Positions 51,176-59,265 of a stretch of DNA of 64,000 bases are shown in pieces; position 1 is the stretch's first letter, and each line of letters opens with the position of its first letter. The stretch spans positions 1,632,501-1,696,500 of the forward strand of contig NZ_CP014870.1 of NCBI RefSeq assembly GCF_001661075.1. Reading direction: 5' to 3'. Under the pieces are notes generated by a model. The model was not told the DNA's origin and ran no database searches. It saw nothing but the letters and a program-made list of their open reading frames with translations. The translations under genes were made by a program, and so were the position numbers. Source of the stretch: Pseudomonas silesiensis. Lineage in GTDB: Bacteria; Pseudomonadota; Gammaproteobacteria; Pseudomonadales; Pseudomonadaceae.

Positions 51176-51745
51176 ATGAAAACTGGTAAAGAACTGAAAC
51201 CCGGGACCGTGATCCGTCTCGAAAACGATCCTTGGCTGGTTCAGAAAGCTGAATTCACCAAGTCCGGTCGTAACAGCGCGATCATGAAGACCAAGCTGAA
51301 AAACCTGCTGACCGGTTACAAGACCGAGATCGTTTACAGCGCCGACGACAAACTGGACGACGTAATCCTCGACCGCAAAGAAGCGACCCTGTCCTTCATC
51401 AGCGGCGACACCTACACGTTCATGGACACCACCGACTACACCATGTACGAGCTGAACGCTGAAGACATCGAAGCCGTTCTGCCTTTCGTTGAAGAAGGCA
51501 TGACCGACGTCTGCGAAGCGATCTTCTTCGAAGAGCGTCTGGTTTCCGTAGAACTGCCGACCACCATCGTGCGTCAGGTCGACTACACCGAAGGCTCCGC
51601 TCGCGGCGACACTTCCGGCAAGGTGATGAAGCCTGCCAAACTGAAGAACGGTACCGAACTGTCGGTAGCTGACTTCATCGAAATCGGCGACATGATCGAG
51701 ATCGATACCCGCGAAGGCGGTTCCTATAAAGGCCGTGCCAAATAA
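51176..51745 (+). CDS. efp: Elongation factor P
   Basis: A 189-residue, three-domain EF-P that rescues ribosomes stalled at polyproline. Arg32 sits at the tip of the loop KSGRNSA, the arginine-type form modified by EarP, rather than Lys as in EpmA-dependent EF-P. GGATATTCGCA precedes the ATG. A strong intrinsic terminator follows. Confidence 0.98.
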   Translation: MKTGKELKPGTVIRLENDPWLVQKAEFTKSGRNSAIMKTKLKNLLTGYKTEIVYSADDKLDDVILDRKEATLSFISGDTYTFMDTTDYTMYELNAEDIEAVLPFVEEGMTDVCEAIFFEERLVSVELPTTIVRQVDYTEGSARGDTSGKVMKPAKLKNGTELSVADFIEIGDMIEIDTREGGSYKGRAK

Positions 51746-51762
51746 GCACCGCTTCAGGAACG

Positions 51763-51793
51763 AAAAAGCCCGACCGTTGAGTCGGGCTTTTTT
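51763..51793 (+). terminator. efp terminator
   Basis: A perfect stem AAAGCCCGAC / GTCGGGCTTT with a CGTTGA loop, followed by T6, starting 17 bp after the efp stop. Confidence 0.95.
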
Positions 51794-51820
51794 GTGGCTG
51801 CCAGAAACACACGTCCCCCT

Positions 51821-51862
51821 GTAGAAGCGAGCGGGCGGCGATCCGACTTGCCCGCGAAGGCG
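51821..51862. repeat. Degenerate REP unit
   Basis: GTAGAAGCGAG at 51821 and TTGCCCGCGAAGGCG ending at 51862 match the two ends of a REP unit. They are split by about 14 extra bp (GGGCGGCGATCCGA) instead of the normal core. Confidence 0.65.
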
Positions 51863-51946
51863 CAGTGTCATTCGACATTAATGTCGAGTTTCCCTGTCAG
51901 GGCCGACTGCGTAGGATGCACGGACTGACGTGAGGGGAATGGGCAA

Positions 51947-52696
51947 GTGATCGAGTTTTTGACGTATCTGGTGTTTGGCGCTGCCCTGGGGACCCTCGGT
52001 GGATTGTTCGGCATCGGCGGCGGTCTGGTTGCGATCCCGCTGCTGGGCGTGCTGTTCGGTCTCGATCAACAGATAGCCCAGGGCACGGCGCTGGTGATGG
52101 TGGTGCCGAATGTCATGCTGGCGCTGTGGCGTTATCACCAGCGCAACCGTATCGAGATGCGCCATGCCTTGCCGCTGGCTTCGATGGGCTTCTGTTTCGC
52201 CTGGATCGGTTCGATCTGGGCAGTGGGCATTGATGCGCAAACCATGCGTCTCGCTTTTGTCGCTTTCCTGATTGCCCTGACGGCCTACAACATCGTGCGA
52301 ATGTTCACCACCCCCACGCCGCCTTCTACGCAGATGAAACATTCGCCACGGTGGCTGGGTGTGCTCGGTGCCGCGTCGGGCAGCATCGGCGGACTGTTTG
52401 GCGTGGGCGGGGCGGTGGTGGCGACGCCGGTGCTGACCAGCGTCTTTGGCACCAGCCAGGTGGTTGCGCAGGGGCTGTCACTGGCCCTGGCATTGCCCAG
52501 TACCGGCGTCACCCTGGTGACTTACGCGGTGCACCGAGAGGTCGACTGGACGATCGGCGTGCCCTTGGCAGTCGGCGGACTGATGAGCATCAGTTGGGGC
52601 GTGAAGGTCGCCCACGCCTTGCCGGAGCGGCTGTTGCGCGGGCTGTTCTGCGGTTTCCTGGTGCTGTGCGCGGTGATGCTCGCCTTTAAAGTTTGA
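51947..52696 (+). CDS. TauE/SafE-family membrane permease
   Basis: A 249-residue protein with eight predicted membrane segments in two related halves, each carrying a GG(L/A)FGxGGxxVxxPxL motif (about 18-36 and 150-168). The family exports sulfite and organosulfonates. The start is GTG 51947 with GAGGGGAATGGG before it. Its end overlaps the convergent LysR gene by 11 bp. Confidence 0.9.
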   Translation: MIEFLTYLVFGAALGTLGGLFGIGGGLVAIPLLGVLFGLDQQIAQGTALVMVVPNVMLALWRYHQRNRIEMRHALPLASMGFCFAWIGSIWAVGIDAQTMRLAFVAFLIALTAYNIVRMFTTPTPPSTQMKHSPRWLGVLGAASGSIGGLFGVGGAVVATPVLTSVFGTSQVVAQGLSLALALPSTGVTLVTYAVHREVDWTIGVPLAVGGLMSISWGVKVAHALPERLLRGLFCGFLVLCAVMLAFKV

Positions 52697-53540
52697 AGCC
52701 TTCGACAATGTGCTCGGCCAGGCACTCGGTGATCGGCGACGGGTTGTGCAGGTTGCGCAGCAGCATGATGCTCGCCTCAGGCAGCACCGGTAAGTCCTCG
52801 GCGTCCCCCAGGATACGCATGTCGGGTGTAATCAGGCTTTCCAGTTGCGCGGTAATGGCCAGGCCCGCGCTGACCACCGCCATGATCGCCGACAGGCTGG
52901 AGCTGTTGTAGGCGACGCGGTAATCGCGGCCCATGGCGTCCAGCGCATTGCAGGCCCACAGCCTGCAGAAACAGTCGCTGTTGAACATCGCCAGCGGCAA
53001 CGGCGTCTGCTCATGAACGTTGTAGCACTGCGCTTCGGCCCAGACGAAACGCTCCTTGCGCAGCAACTGGCCGATCTCGTTGCCCGGTTCCCGGGTGACG
53101 ATGGACAAGTCCAGGTCCTGGCGCAGCAGCAGCTGTTTTGATGATTCGCAATGCACCTCGATCTGGATCAGCGGATAGGACTGGGCAAATCGCCGCAGGA
53201 TCCCCGGCAGAAAACGCATGACGTAATCGTCCGGGGTGCCTATGCGTACCGTGCCGACCATGTGCGGTTCGCGCAAGGTATTGAACACCTCGCTGTGCAG
53301 CTTGAGGATGCGCCGGGCGTAACCCAGCAGCACCTGGCCTTCAGCCGTCAGCCGCACCTGCCGTCCATCGCGCTGGAACAGCTGGCGCTGCAGCACGTCC
53401 TCTTCCAGTCGCTTCATCTGCATGCTCACGGCGGACTGGGTGCGGTTGACCTGCTCGCCGGCGCGGGTAAAGCCGCCCTGGTCGGCGATGGCGACAAAGG
53501 TGCGCAGCACATCAGTGTCGATACTCGGGTAGGCGGACAT
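52686..53540 (-). CDS. LysR-family regulator, LrhA-like
   Basis: A 284-residue regulator. The helix-turn-helix region GGFTRAGEQVNRTQSAVSMQMKRLE (split here over helices 2 and 3, about 22-46) and the IGTPDDYVMRFLPGILRRF effector-domain start resemble LrhA/HexA-type regulators, which control motility and virulence traits in other bacteria. It is divergent from two DUF1127 genes and overlaps the TauE/SafE gene tail to tail. The DUF1127 genes are a possible target. Confidence 0.9.
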   Translation of the reverse strand: MSAYPSIDTDVLRTFVAIADQGGFTRAGEQVNRTQSAVSMQMKRLEEDVLQRQLFQRDGRQVRLTAEGQVLLGYARRILKLHSEVFNTLREPHMVGTVRIGTPDDYVMRFLPGILRRFAQSYPLIQIEVHCESSKQLLLRQDLDLSIVTREPGNEIGQLLRKERFVWAEAQCYNVHEQTPLPLAMFNSDCFCRLWACNALDAMGRDYRVAYNSSSLSAIMAVVSAGLAITAQLESLITPDMRILGDAEDLPVLPEASIMLLRNLHNPSPITECLAEHIVEGFKL

Positions 53541-53635
53541 TCATCAATCTCCGAGATGTATTGCATCAGAAACATTCGTTGGATTGATCTTAGCCCCGGC
53601 GCGACACTTGAGCCATCCAAACGGAGGGCAACACG

Positions 53636-53857
53636 ATGAAAGGTCAAAAAGGTTTTATCTCGGTTGAAAAACACTCCATCCACCTGGTGACCGACCTGCT
53701 GCACAAGATCAATCGCTGGTACGAACTGCACCGCGAACGTGAAATGTTGGCGGGTATGAGCGATGAAGCGCTGAAGGATATCGGCCTGACCCGCGCGGAC
53801 GTCGCGCAGGAAGCCGAACGGCACTTCTGGCAAGACCCGCTGAGCAATGGCAAATAA
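53636..53857 (+). CDS. DUF1127 small basic protein (first)
   Basis: A 73-residue protein with the DUF1127 core: a helix with WYELHREREMLAGMSDEALKD (about 28-48), then IGLTRADVAQEAER and the terminal FWQDP. Members of this family are linked to RNA maturation, phosphate and stress responses. GGAGG lies before the ATG. It is divergent from the LysR gene, 95 bp away. Confidence 0.88.
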   Translation: MKGQKGFISVEKHSIHLVTDLLHKINRWYELHREREMLAGMSDEALKDIGLTRADVAQEAERHFWQDPLSNGK

Positions 53858-54018
53858 GCTGAACGCTTTGGGGGACATCCCCGGTCACAACCCCATGATG
53901 GCGGCGCAAGCCCCTGAAATGGGGTTCGTGGCGACCCGAAACAGATCGTCATAGACATTCGCTGGAGCCTGCCTGACACCTGACCAAGACTGCTGCCTCG
54001 ACGCTTAGGAGCATCATC

Positions 54019-54258
54019 ATGGAACGATCGATTATTGCAGGGCGCAGCACGTTACAGGCATTCGGCCATGGATTGGGCAGGGTCGGCCTGCCGCTCTCCA
54101 GGGCAACGGCACAACTGAGGCGCTGGCGACAATTGAGCAGGGATCGCGCTGAACTGGCGCGCTTGAGTGATGCCTGTCTGCGGGATATCGGCTTGAGTCG
54201 GGCTGACGTCATGTTGGAGTCGTCCCGGCCGTTCTGGGACGATCCGCTCAAGCGATGA
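54019..54258 (+). CDS. DUF1127 small basic protein (second)
   Basis: A 79-residue DUF1127 protein: RRWRQLSRDRAELARLSDACLRD (split at residue 50), then IGLSRADVMLESSRPFWDDP. It shares the C-terminal half with the first copy but has a different, Arg/Leu-rich N-terminus. TAGGAG lies 7 bp before the ATG. It lies 161 bp after the first, in a spacer with no other feature. Confidence 0.87.
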   Translation: MERSIIAGRSTLQAFGHGLGRVGLPLSRATAQLRRWRQLSRDRAELARLSDACLRDIGLSRADVMLESSRPFWDDPLKR

Positions 54259-54325
54259 AGCGGCAGCGCTGGCGTTTTATGCGCAGGTCGCTAAGGTGGA
54301 GGGAGACCTCGCCATGAGCTGTTGA

Positions 54326-55555
54326 ATGTCCACTTCCTCGAGCTTTTCCTTGAAACAGGCCAGGCGCCTGGCGCTGACTGCCCAAGGTTTCACCGGGCGT
54401 CAGTCGCCAACGCCGGTCAAGTCGGCCCGGATCAATCGATTGATCGAGCGTCTGGGGTCGGTGCAGATCGACTCGGTCAACGCGTTGGTGCGCTCGCACT
54501 ACCTGCCGCTGTTTTCCCGCCTCGGCCAATACACTCATGATTTGCTCGACAAGGCGGCCTGGGGTGAGGGTCGGCAGCGCACGCTGTTCGAATATTGGGG
54601 GCATGAAGCCTCGCTGCTGCCGTTGTCGATGTACCCGCTGATGCGCTGGCGCATGCTGCGCGCGAGCCGTGGCGAGGACATCTATCAGCAACTGGCGCGT
54701 TTCGGCCGCGAGCAGCAGGACACGGTACGCCGGGTGCTGGCCTCGGTTCAGGCGCTTGGCGCACTGGGGGCCGGGAGCCTGTCGACGCGTCAGGAGCGGG
54801 CAGGGCCCTGGTGGGACTGGAGCGCGGAAAAGCATGCACTGGAATGGTTGTTCGCCACCGGTGAGGTGACCGTGGCCGGCCGGCGGGGGTTCGAGCGGCT
54901 GTATGATTTGCCGGAACGGGTGATTCCTTCGGCGATTCTCCAGCAGCCTCTGCTGTCGGAAGCCGAGGCGCAGCGGGGTTTGTTGCTGCACGCCGCCACA
55001 GCATTAGGCGTAGGTACGGAAAAAGACCTGCGCGACTATTTTCGCCTGGGGCCGGCAGACAGTCGACCGCGGCTGGCGGAGTTGGTCGAGTCCGGTGACT
55101 TGATGGTCTGCGAAGTTCAGGGCTGGCGGCAACCGGCGTTCTGCCTGCCCGCGCCAAAGGTGCCGCGCAAGGTCGAGACCAGCGCGCTGCTGTCACCCTT
55201 CGACTCGCTGATCTGGGAGCGTAGCCGCACCGAGCGGCTGTTCGATTTTCGCTACCGGCTGGAGATTTATACGCCGCAACACAAGCGTGTCTATGGCTAT
55301 TACGTGTTGCCGTTCTTGCACAACGAGCGGATAGCCGCACGGGTGGACCTGCGCGCCGAGCGAGCGCTGGGCAGGCTGGCGGTGCACGCCGTGCATGAGG
55401 AAGAGCCGGGGCTGGATGAGGAGGGGATGCTGGCGTTGGCGGTCAACCTGCGGCGCATGGCGGATTGGTTGGGGTTGGAGCGGGTTCAGTTGAATTGTCC
55501 GCGGGTGAGTGCGGCGCGGTTGCGGGTGGCATTGGCTCAGTTCGATGGTGATTGA
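54326..55555 (+). CDS. YcaQ/AlkX-like winged-helix DNA glycosylase
   Basis: A 409-residue protein of the HTH_42 family. Members remove alkylated bases and unhook DNA interstrand crosslinks. The probable catalytic motif is VQIDSVN with Gln47 and Asp49, the Q-x-D form of the YcaQ branch. Several winged-helix units follow, and the LLSPFDSLIWERSRTERLFDF block (split over two strands) near 288-308 is a family hallmark. The start ATG has no strong ribosome-binding site. It lies 67 bp after the second DUF1127 gene. Confidence 0.88.
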   Translation: MSTSSSFSLKQARRLALTAQGFTGRQSPTPVKSARINRLIERLGSVQIDSVNALVRSHYLPLFSRLGQYTHDLLDKAAWGEGRQRTLFEYWGHEASLLPLSMYPLMRWRMLRASRGEDIYQQLARFGREQQDTVRRVLASVQALGALGAGSLSTRQERAGPWWDWSAEKHALEWLFATGEVTVAGRRGFERLYDLPERVIPSAILQQPLLSEAEAQRGLLLHAATALGVGTEKDLRDYFRLGPADSRPRLAELVESGDLMVCEVQGWRQPAFCLPAPKVPRKVETSALLSPFDSLIWERSRTERLFDFRYRLEIYTPQHKRVYGYYVLPFLHNERIAARVDLRAERALGRLAVHAVHEEEPGLDEEGMLALAVNLRRMADWLGLERVQLNCPRVSAARLRVALAQFDGD

Positions 55556-55561
55556 ACCGAC

Positions 55562-55658
55562 GCCTTCGCGGGCAAGCCTCGCTCCTACGGGGTTTGTGTC
55601 GCCCACATTGCCGATGGACGACACAAATCCCGTAGGAGCGAGGCTTGCCCGCGAAGGC
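55562..55658. repeat. REP doublet with long near-perfect arms
   Basis: Arms of about 40 bp: GCCTTCGCGGGCAAGCCTCG at 55562 runs on through CTCCTACGGG-TTTGTGTCG, and is mirrored to 55658 with one mismatch. The loop is about 18 bp. It lies between the convergent glycosylase and DAHP synthase genes. Confidence 0.92.
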
Positions 55659-55669
55659 AGCGACGCGAT

Positions 55670-57016
55670 TTAACGCCGAACCTGCTTCAGGGTCTCGGCA
55701 ATCAAAAACGCCAATTCCAGCGATTGATCGGCATTCATCCGCGGGTCGCAATGGGTGTGATACCGATCCGACAGCCCATCCTCGGTAATCGGCCGTGCCC
55801 CGCCGATGCACTCGGTCACATTCTGCCCGGTCATCTCGATGTGAATCCCGCCGGCATAACTGCCCTGCGCTTCGTGTACCTGGAAGAACTGCTTCACTTC
55901 GCCAAGAATCTGCGCAAAATCGCGGGTCTTGTAGCCGCTGCTGGCCTTGATAGTGTTGCCGTGCATCGGGTCGCAACTCCAGAGCACCTGCTTGCCTTCG
56001 CGCTGCACTGCCTGGATCAGCTGCGGCAAATGATCGCCGACCTTGTTCGCGCCCATCCGCGCAATCAGATTCAGGCGTCCCGGGTCGTTGTCCGGGTTGA
56101 GCACGTCGATCAGGCGGATCAGGTCGTCAGGGTGCATGCTTGGGCCGACCTTGACCCCGATCGGATTGTTCACCCCGCGCAGGAACTCGACATGAGCACC
56201 ATCGAGCTGACGGGTGCGATCGCCGATCCACAGCATGTGCGCCGAGCAATCGTAGTAATCATTGGTCAGGCTGTCGCGACGGACGAAGGCCTCTTCATAG
56301 TTCAGCAGCAACGCTTCGTGGGCCGTGAAGAAACTGGTTTCGCGCAATTGCGGCGAACTGTCCATGCCACAGGCGCGCATGAACGCCAGGGTTTCATCGA
56401 TGCGATCGGCCAGGTGGCTGTACTTTTCCGCCAGCGCCGAATTGGCGATAAAGTCCAGGTTCCACTTGTGCACCTGGTGCAGGTCGGCAAAGCCGCCCTG
56501 GGCAAAGGCGCGCAGCAGGTTCAGGGTCGCGGTGGACTGGTGGTAGGACTGCAGCAGGCGCTCCGGGTCCGGCACGCGGCTTTTTTCGTCGAAACCGATG
56601 CCGTTGACGATGTCGCCACGGTAGGCGGGCAGGGTCACGCCATCGATGGTTTCATCATTGGCCGACCGCGGTTTGGCGAACTGCCCGGCCATGCGCCCGA
56701 CCTTGACCACCGGGACACCGGCGGCAAAGGTCATGACGATCGCCATTTGCAGCAGCACCTTGAAGGTGTCGCGGATTTTCGCGGCGGAGAACTCGGCGAA
56801 GCTTTCGGCGCAGTCGCCGCCCTGCAACAGAAACGCGCGACCCTGGGTCACTTCGGCAAACTGACGGCGCAACTCCCGGGCTTCACCGGCAAACACCAGC
56901 GGCGGATAGCTGGCCAGGGTTTGCTCGACGTGCTGCAAATGTGCGGCGTCGGGGTAACGGGGTTGTTGCTGGATCGGCAGGGCGCGCCAGCTGTCAGGGC
57001 TCCAGGATTGGCTCAT
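55670..57016 (-). CDS. Type II DAHP synthase
   Basis: A 448-residue class II (plant-like) DAHP synthase catalysing the same first shikimate step as the type I enzyme. Seen are [11 protein letters not shown] (metal Cys), [29 protein letters not shown] block, [45 protein letters not shown] and [15 protein letters not shown]. The start [14 protein letters not shown] at 57016 fits the family. The stop is next to a REP doublet. Allosteric control differs between type I and type II enzymes in other organisms. Confidence 0.94.
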   Translation of the reverse strand: MSQSWSPDSWRALPIQQQPRYPDAAHLQHVEQTLASYPPLVFAGEARELRRQFAEVTQGRAFLLQGGDCAESFAEFSAAKIRDTFKVLLQMAIVMTFAAGVPVVKVGRMAGQFAKPRSANDETIDGVTLPAYRGDIVNGIGFDEKSRVPDPERLLQSYHQSTATLNLLRAFAQGGFADLHQVHKWNLDFIANSALAEKYSHLADRIDETLAFMRACGMDSSPQLRETSFFTAHEALLLNYEEAFVRRDSLTNDYYDCSAHMLWIGDRTRQLDGAHVEFLRGVNNPIGVKVGPSMHPDDLIRLIDVLNPDNDPGRLNLIARMGANKVGDHLPQLIQAVQREGKQVLWSCDPMHGNTIKASSGYKTRDFAQILGEVKQFFQVHEAQGSYAGGIHIEMTGQNVTECIGGARPITEDGLSDRYHTHCDPRMNADQSLELAFLIAETLKQVRR

Positions 57017-57163
57017 CACGGTCTCTAGTGTTTTACGCTCGGACTGACATGTTATCAGCAATTAGTGCGTGACCTGTTCCCGTCGCTTCGCGGACAATCG
57101 CCCCTTTGCCGCGCCCCGCCGCGGTTTCAATGGGTTGCCTGCCGGGCGACGATCGGAGACGAA

Positions 57164-57919
57164 ATGACTGAGGAGCGCGTCGAGCATCTGCTCGCCGAGG
57201 TACAGGATGAATTTGGCGTGATTCGCGTGCTGGAAGTGGCCGATTACCGTTTTCTCGAGTTCGGTGATGCCATCGAGCAAAGCTGTGTGTTCACCGCCGA
57301 CCCCAGCTGGCTCGAATACGATTACACCCGCGCGATGCTGATTGGCGCGTTGTGCCACGAGCAGCCAGAAAGCGCGCTGTTCCTCGGTCTCGGGGCTGGC
57401 ACCCTGACCCAGGCCTGCCTCAAGTTCCTGCCGCTGGAAGACGTCGAAGCCATCGAACTGCGCCCCGACGTGCCGCGTCTGGCCATCGAATACCTTGGGC
57501 TGGATGACGATCCGCGCCTGTATATCCGTGTCGGCGATGCGCTGGAGTTGCTGGATACGGCGGAGCCGGCGGACCTGATTTTCGTCGATCTCTATACCGA
57601 TCTCGGGCCGGGTGTCGGGCATCTGGCGTGGAATTTCCTGGAAAACTGTCAAAAACGCCTGAACCCGGGTGGCTGGTTGGTGATCAATCAGTGGGCCACC
57701 GACGATGGCAAACCGTTGGGCGCCGCATTGTTTCGCGGGCTCTATCACCGGCATTACTGGGAACTGCCGGTGAAAGAGGGCAATGTGATTCTGCTGGTGC
57801 CTTCGGAGCTGGATCAGGCGCTGGACATGGACGGCTTGATCGCCCGCGCCGAAGAGTTGGCGCCGCGGTTGGGGTATTCGTTGCAGTCGTTGATCAAGGC
57901 CATCCGTCCCGCAACCTGA
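57164..57919 (+). CDS. Spermidine-synthase-like methyltransferase fold protein
   Basis: A 251-residue class I SAM/dcSAM fold. The glycine loop FLGLGAGTLTQA (about 74-85), an acidic VEAIELRPDV end of strand 2, and VGDALELLDTAEPADLIFVDLY are seen. It resembles spermidine synthase but lacks the clear aminopropyl-acceptor gatekeeper, so the substrate is unknown. GGAG lies before ATG 57164. The longer frame upstream has no family match. It is divergent from the type II DAHP synthase. Confidence 0.82.
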   Translation: MTEERVEHLLAEVQDEFGVIRVLEVADYRFLEFGDAIEQSCVFTADPSWLEYDYTRAMLIGALCHEQPESALFLGLGAGTLTQACLKFLPLEDVEAIELRPDVPRLAIEYLGLDDDPRLYIRVGDALELLDTAEPADLIFVDLYTDLGPGVGHLAWNFLENCQKRLNPGGWLVINQWATDDGKPLGAALFRGLYHRHYWELPVKEGNVILLVPSELDQALDMDGLIARAEELAPRLGYSLQSLIKAIRPAT

Positions 57920-57929
57920 GTTGTCTGTA

Positions 57930-58035
57930 AGGGCCCCATCGCGGGCAAGCCCGCTCCCACAGGTTATGTGTTGAAGCTGCAATCTTTGGTTTCACACAAA
58001 CCCTGTGGGAGCGGGCTTGCCCGCGATGGGGCCCT
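57930..58035. repeat. REP doublet with perfect 34-bp arms
   Basis: AGGGCCCCATCGCGGGCAAG at 57930, running to 57963, is exactly mirrored at 58002-58035, with a 38-bp spacer. It lies between convergent genes. The longest perfect inverted repeat I found in the window. Confidence 0.94.
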
Positions 58036-58051
58036 CGAAGCCAGCACGAAA

Positions 58052-58843
58052 CTAAACCCCTTTGAAGATGCCGGGCCGCTTTTCGACCATCGACCGCACA
58101 CCTTCTTTGGCATCCTCACTGGCCAACAACTTCTTCACCAACGCCGGCAACCCCTGGGCCGCCGCCGTTTCCCCTTCATAACGCGCCTGCCGCGCCGACA
58201 TCAACGTCGCCTGAACCCCAAGCGGCGCCTGCCGGGCGATCCGCTCGGCCAGCTCCAGTGCCCGCGGCAGCAAATCCTCGCTGGCCATGATTTCCTGCAC
58301 CAACCCCAGATGCAAGGCGTCATGGGCGTCAAATTCATCGCCGGTCAGCAGCCAGCGCATGGCATTGCCCCAGCCCGCGACTTGATGCAGGCGCAAGGTC
58401 GCGCCGCCGAACGGGAAAATCCCGCGCTGCACTTCTTTTTGGGCGAATCGGGTGTTGCTCGCACACAGGTTGATATCAGCGGCCAGCATCAGCTCGATAC
58501 CGATGGTCAGGCAATAGCCTTGCGCGGCGACGATCACCGGTTTGCTCACCCTGGGCCCGGCGAATACCCCCCACGGGTCACAGCCGCCTGGCGGTGCCTG
58601 CCAGCCTTCGGCCAGGGCCGCGCTGGCATCGATCAGATCGAGCCCGGCGGTGAAATGCTCGCCATGGCCGAACACCACCGCCACCCGTGCCGCGCTGTCG
58701 GCCTCGAATTCGCCGTAGGCCAGGCTCAATTCATTGAGCAGGTCGAGATCGAAGGCATTGCGCTTGGCCACCCGATCCAGACCGAGCAACAGGACATGAC
58801 CGCGGCGTTCACGGGTGACACGACTGCGGCCGGGCTGATTCAT
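58052..58843 (-). CDS. Enoyl-CoA hydratase/isomerase family protein
   Basis: A 263-residue crotonase-fold protein. The oxyanion segments are FTAGLDLIDAS (near 64-74) and AAQGYCLTIGIELMLAADI (near 105-123). The position usually held by the hydratase Glu near 115 reads IG, and GIFPFGGATLRL follows. Crotonases hydrate or isomerise acyl-CoAs. The missing Glu suggests an isomerase or other activity. The ATG is followed by a gap of about 420 bp to the divergent deaD start. Confidence 0.85.
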   Translation of the reverse strand: MNQPGRSRVTRERRGHVLLLGLDRVAKRNAFDLDLLNELSLAYGEFEADSAARVAVVFGHGEHFTAGLDLIDASAALAEGWQAPPGGCDPWGVFAGPRVSKPVIVAAQGYCLTIGIELMLAADINLCASNTRFAQKEVQRGIFPFGGATLRLHQVAGWGNAMRWLLTGDEFDAHDALHLGLVQEIMASEDLLPRALELAERIARQAPLGVQATLMSARQARYEGETAAAQGLPALVKKLLASEDAKEGVRSMVEKRPGIFKGV

Positions 58844-59040
58844 GGGGTATTTCCTCGGGCGGGAAGGGGTTGTCGGACTGCCGGTCTGCGCCGCCGCGGT
58901 GAACCGTTTTAGCGCAATCCCCAGCAGGGCCGGGGCCTTTGAAAAATAGACCCTTGCACGATTATCCGCAAAGCCTGTGACACAACGGTGTATACGTCAG
59001 ATTTCCGACAAATAATGCTCCCTTTTTGGCCGATTTCCGG

Positions 59041-59265
59041 TATAGTGCGCGCCGGCCTTTAACCGGGCCGCGTTTAGGTAGCGCAATTCCCCGAAGCCAG
59101 CTTCGGCTGCATGTCCGCACAGCGGACTCTCCCTTGACGAATCTTTTTCATTCATTCGTTTTCGCAAATCCCCGCCGACAAAGCAGCCAGGGCGACTCTT
59201 GAGTCTTACACGGCATGCGCAGCTTTGGAGCATGGGTCTTTGCGGATGCACTTAGAGGCAGACCC
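59041..59265 (+). promoter_or_regulatory. Long structured leader of deaD with -10
   Basis: A -10-like TATAGT lies at 59041-59046 but no good -35 was found. If used, the leader is about 210 nt. Two tight hairpins follow each other: CCGAAGC/GCTTCGG at 59091-59106 and GTCCGC/GCGGAC at 59113-59127. A further pyrimidine-rich stretch precedes the start codon. No gene is visible in 58844-59265. Confidence 0.55.

Noticed and set aside
51821..51862. Second terminator after efp
   Set aside because: It matches a degenerate REP unit and lacks a T-run; the efp terminator is already clear at 51763-51793.
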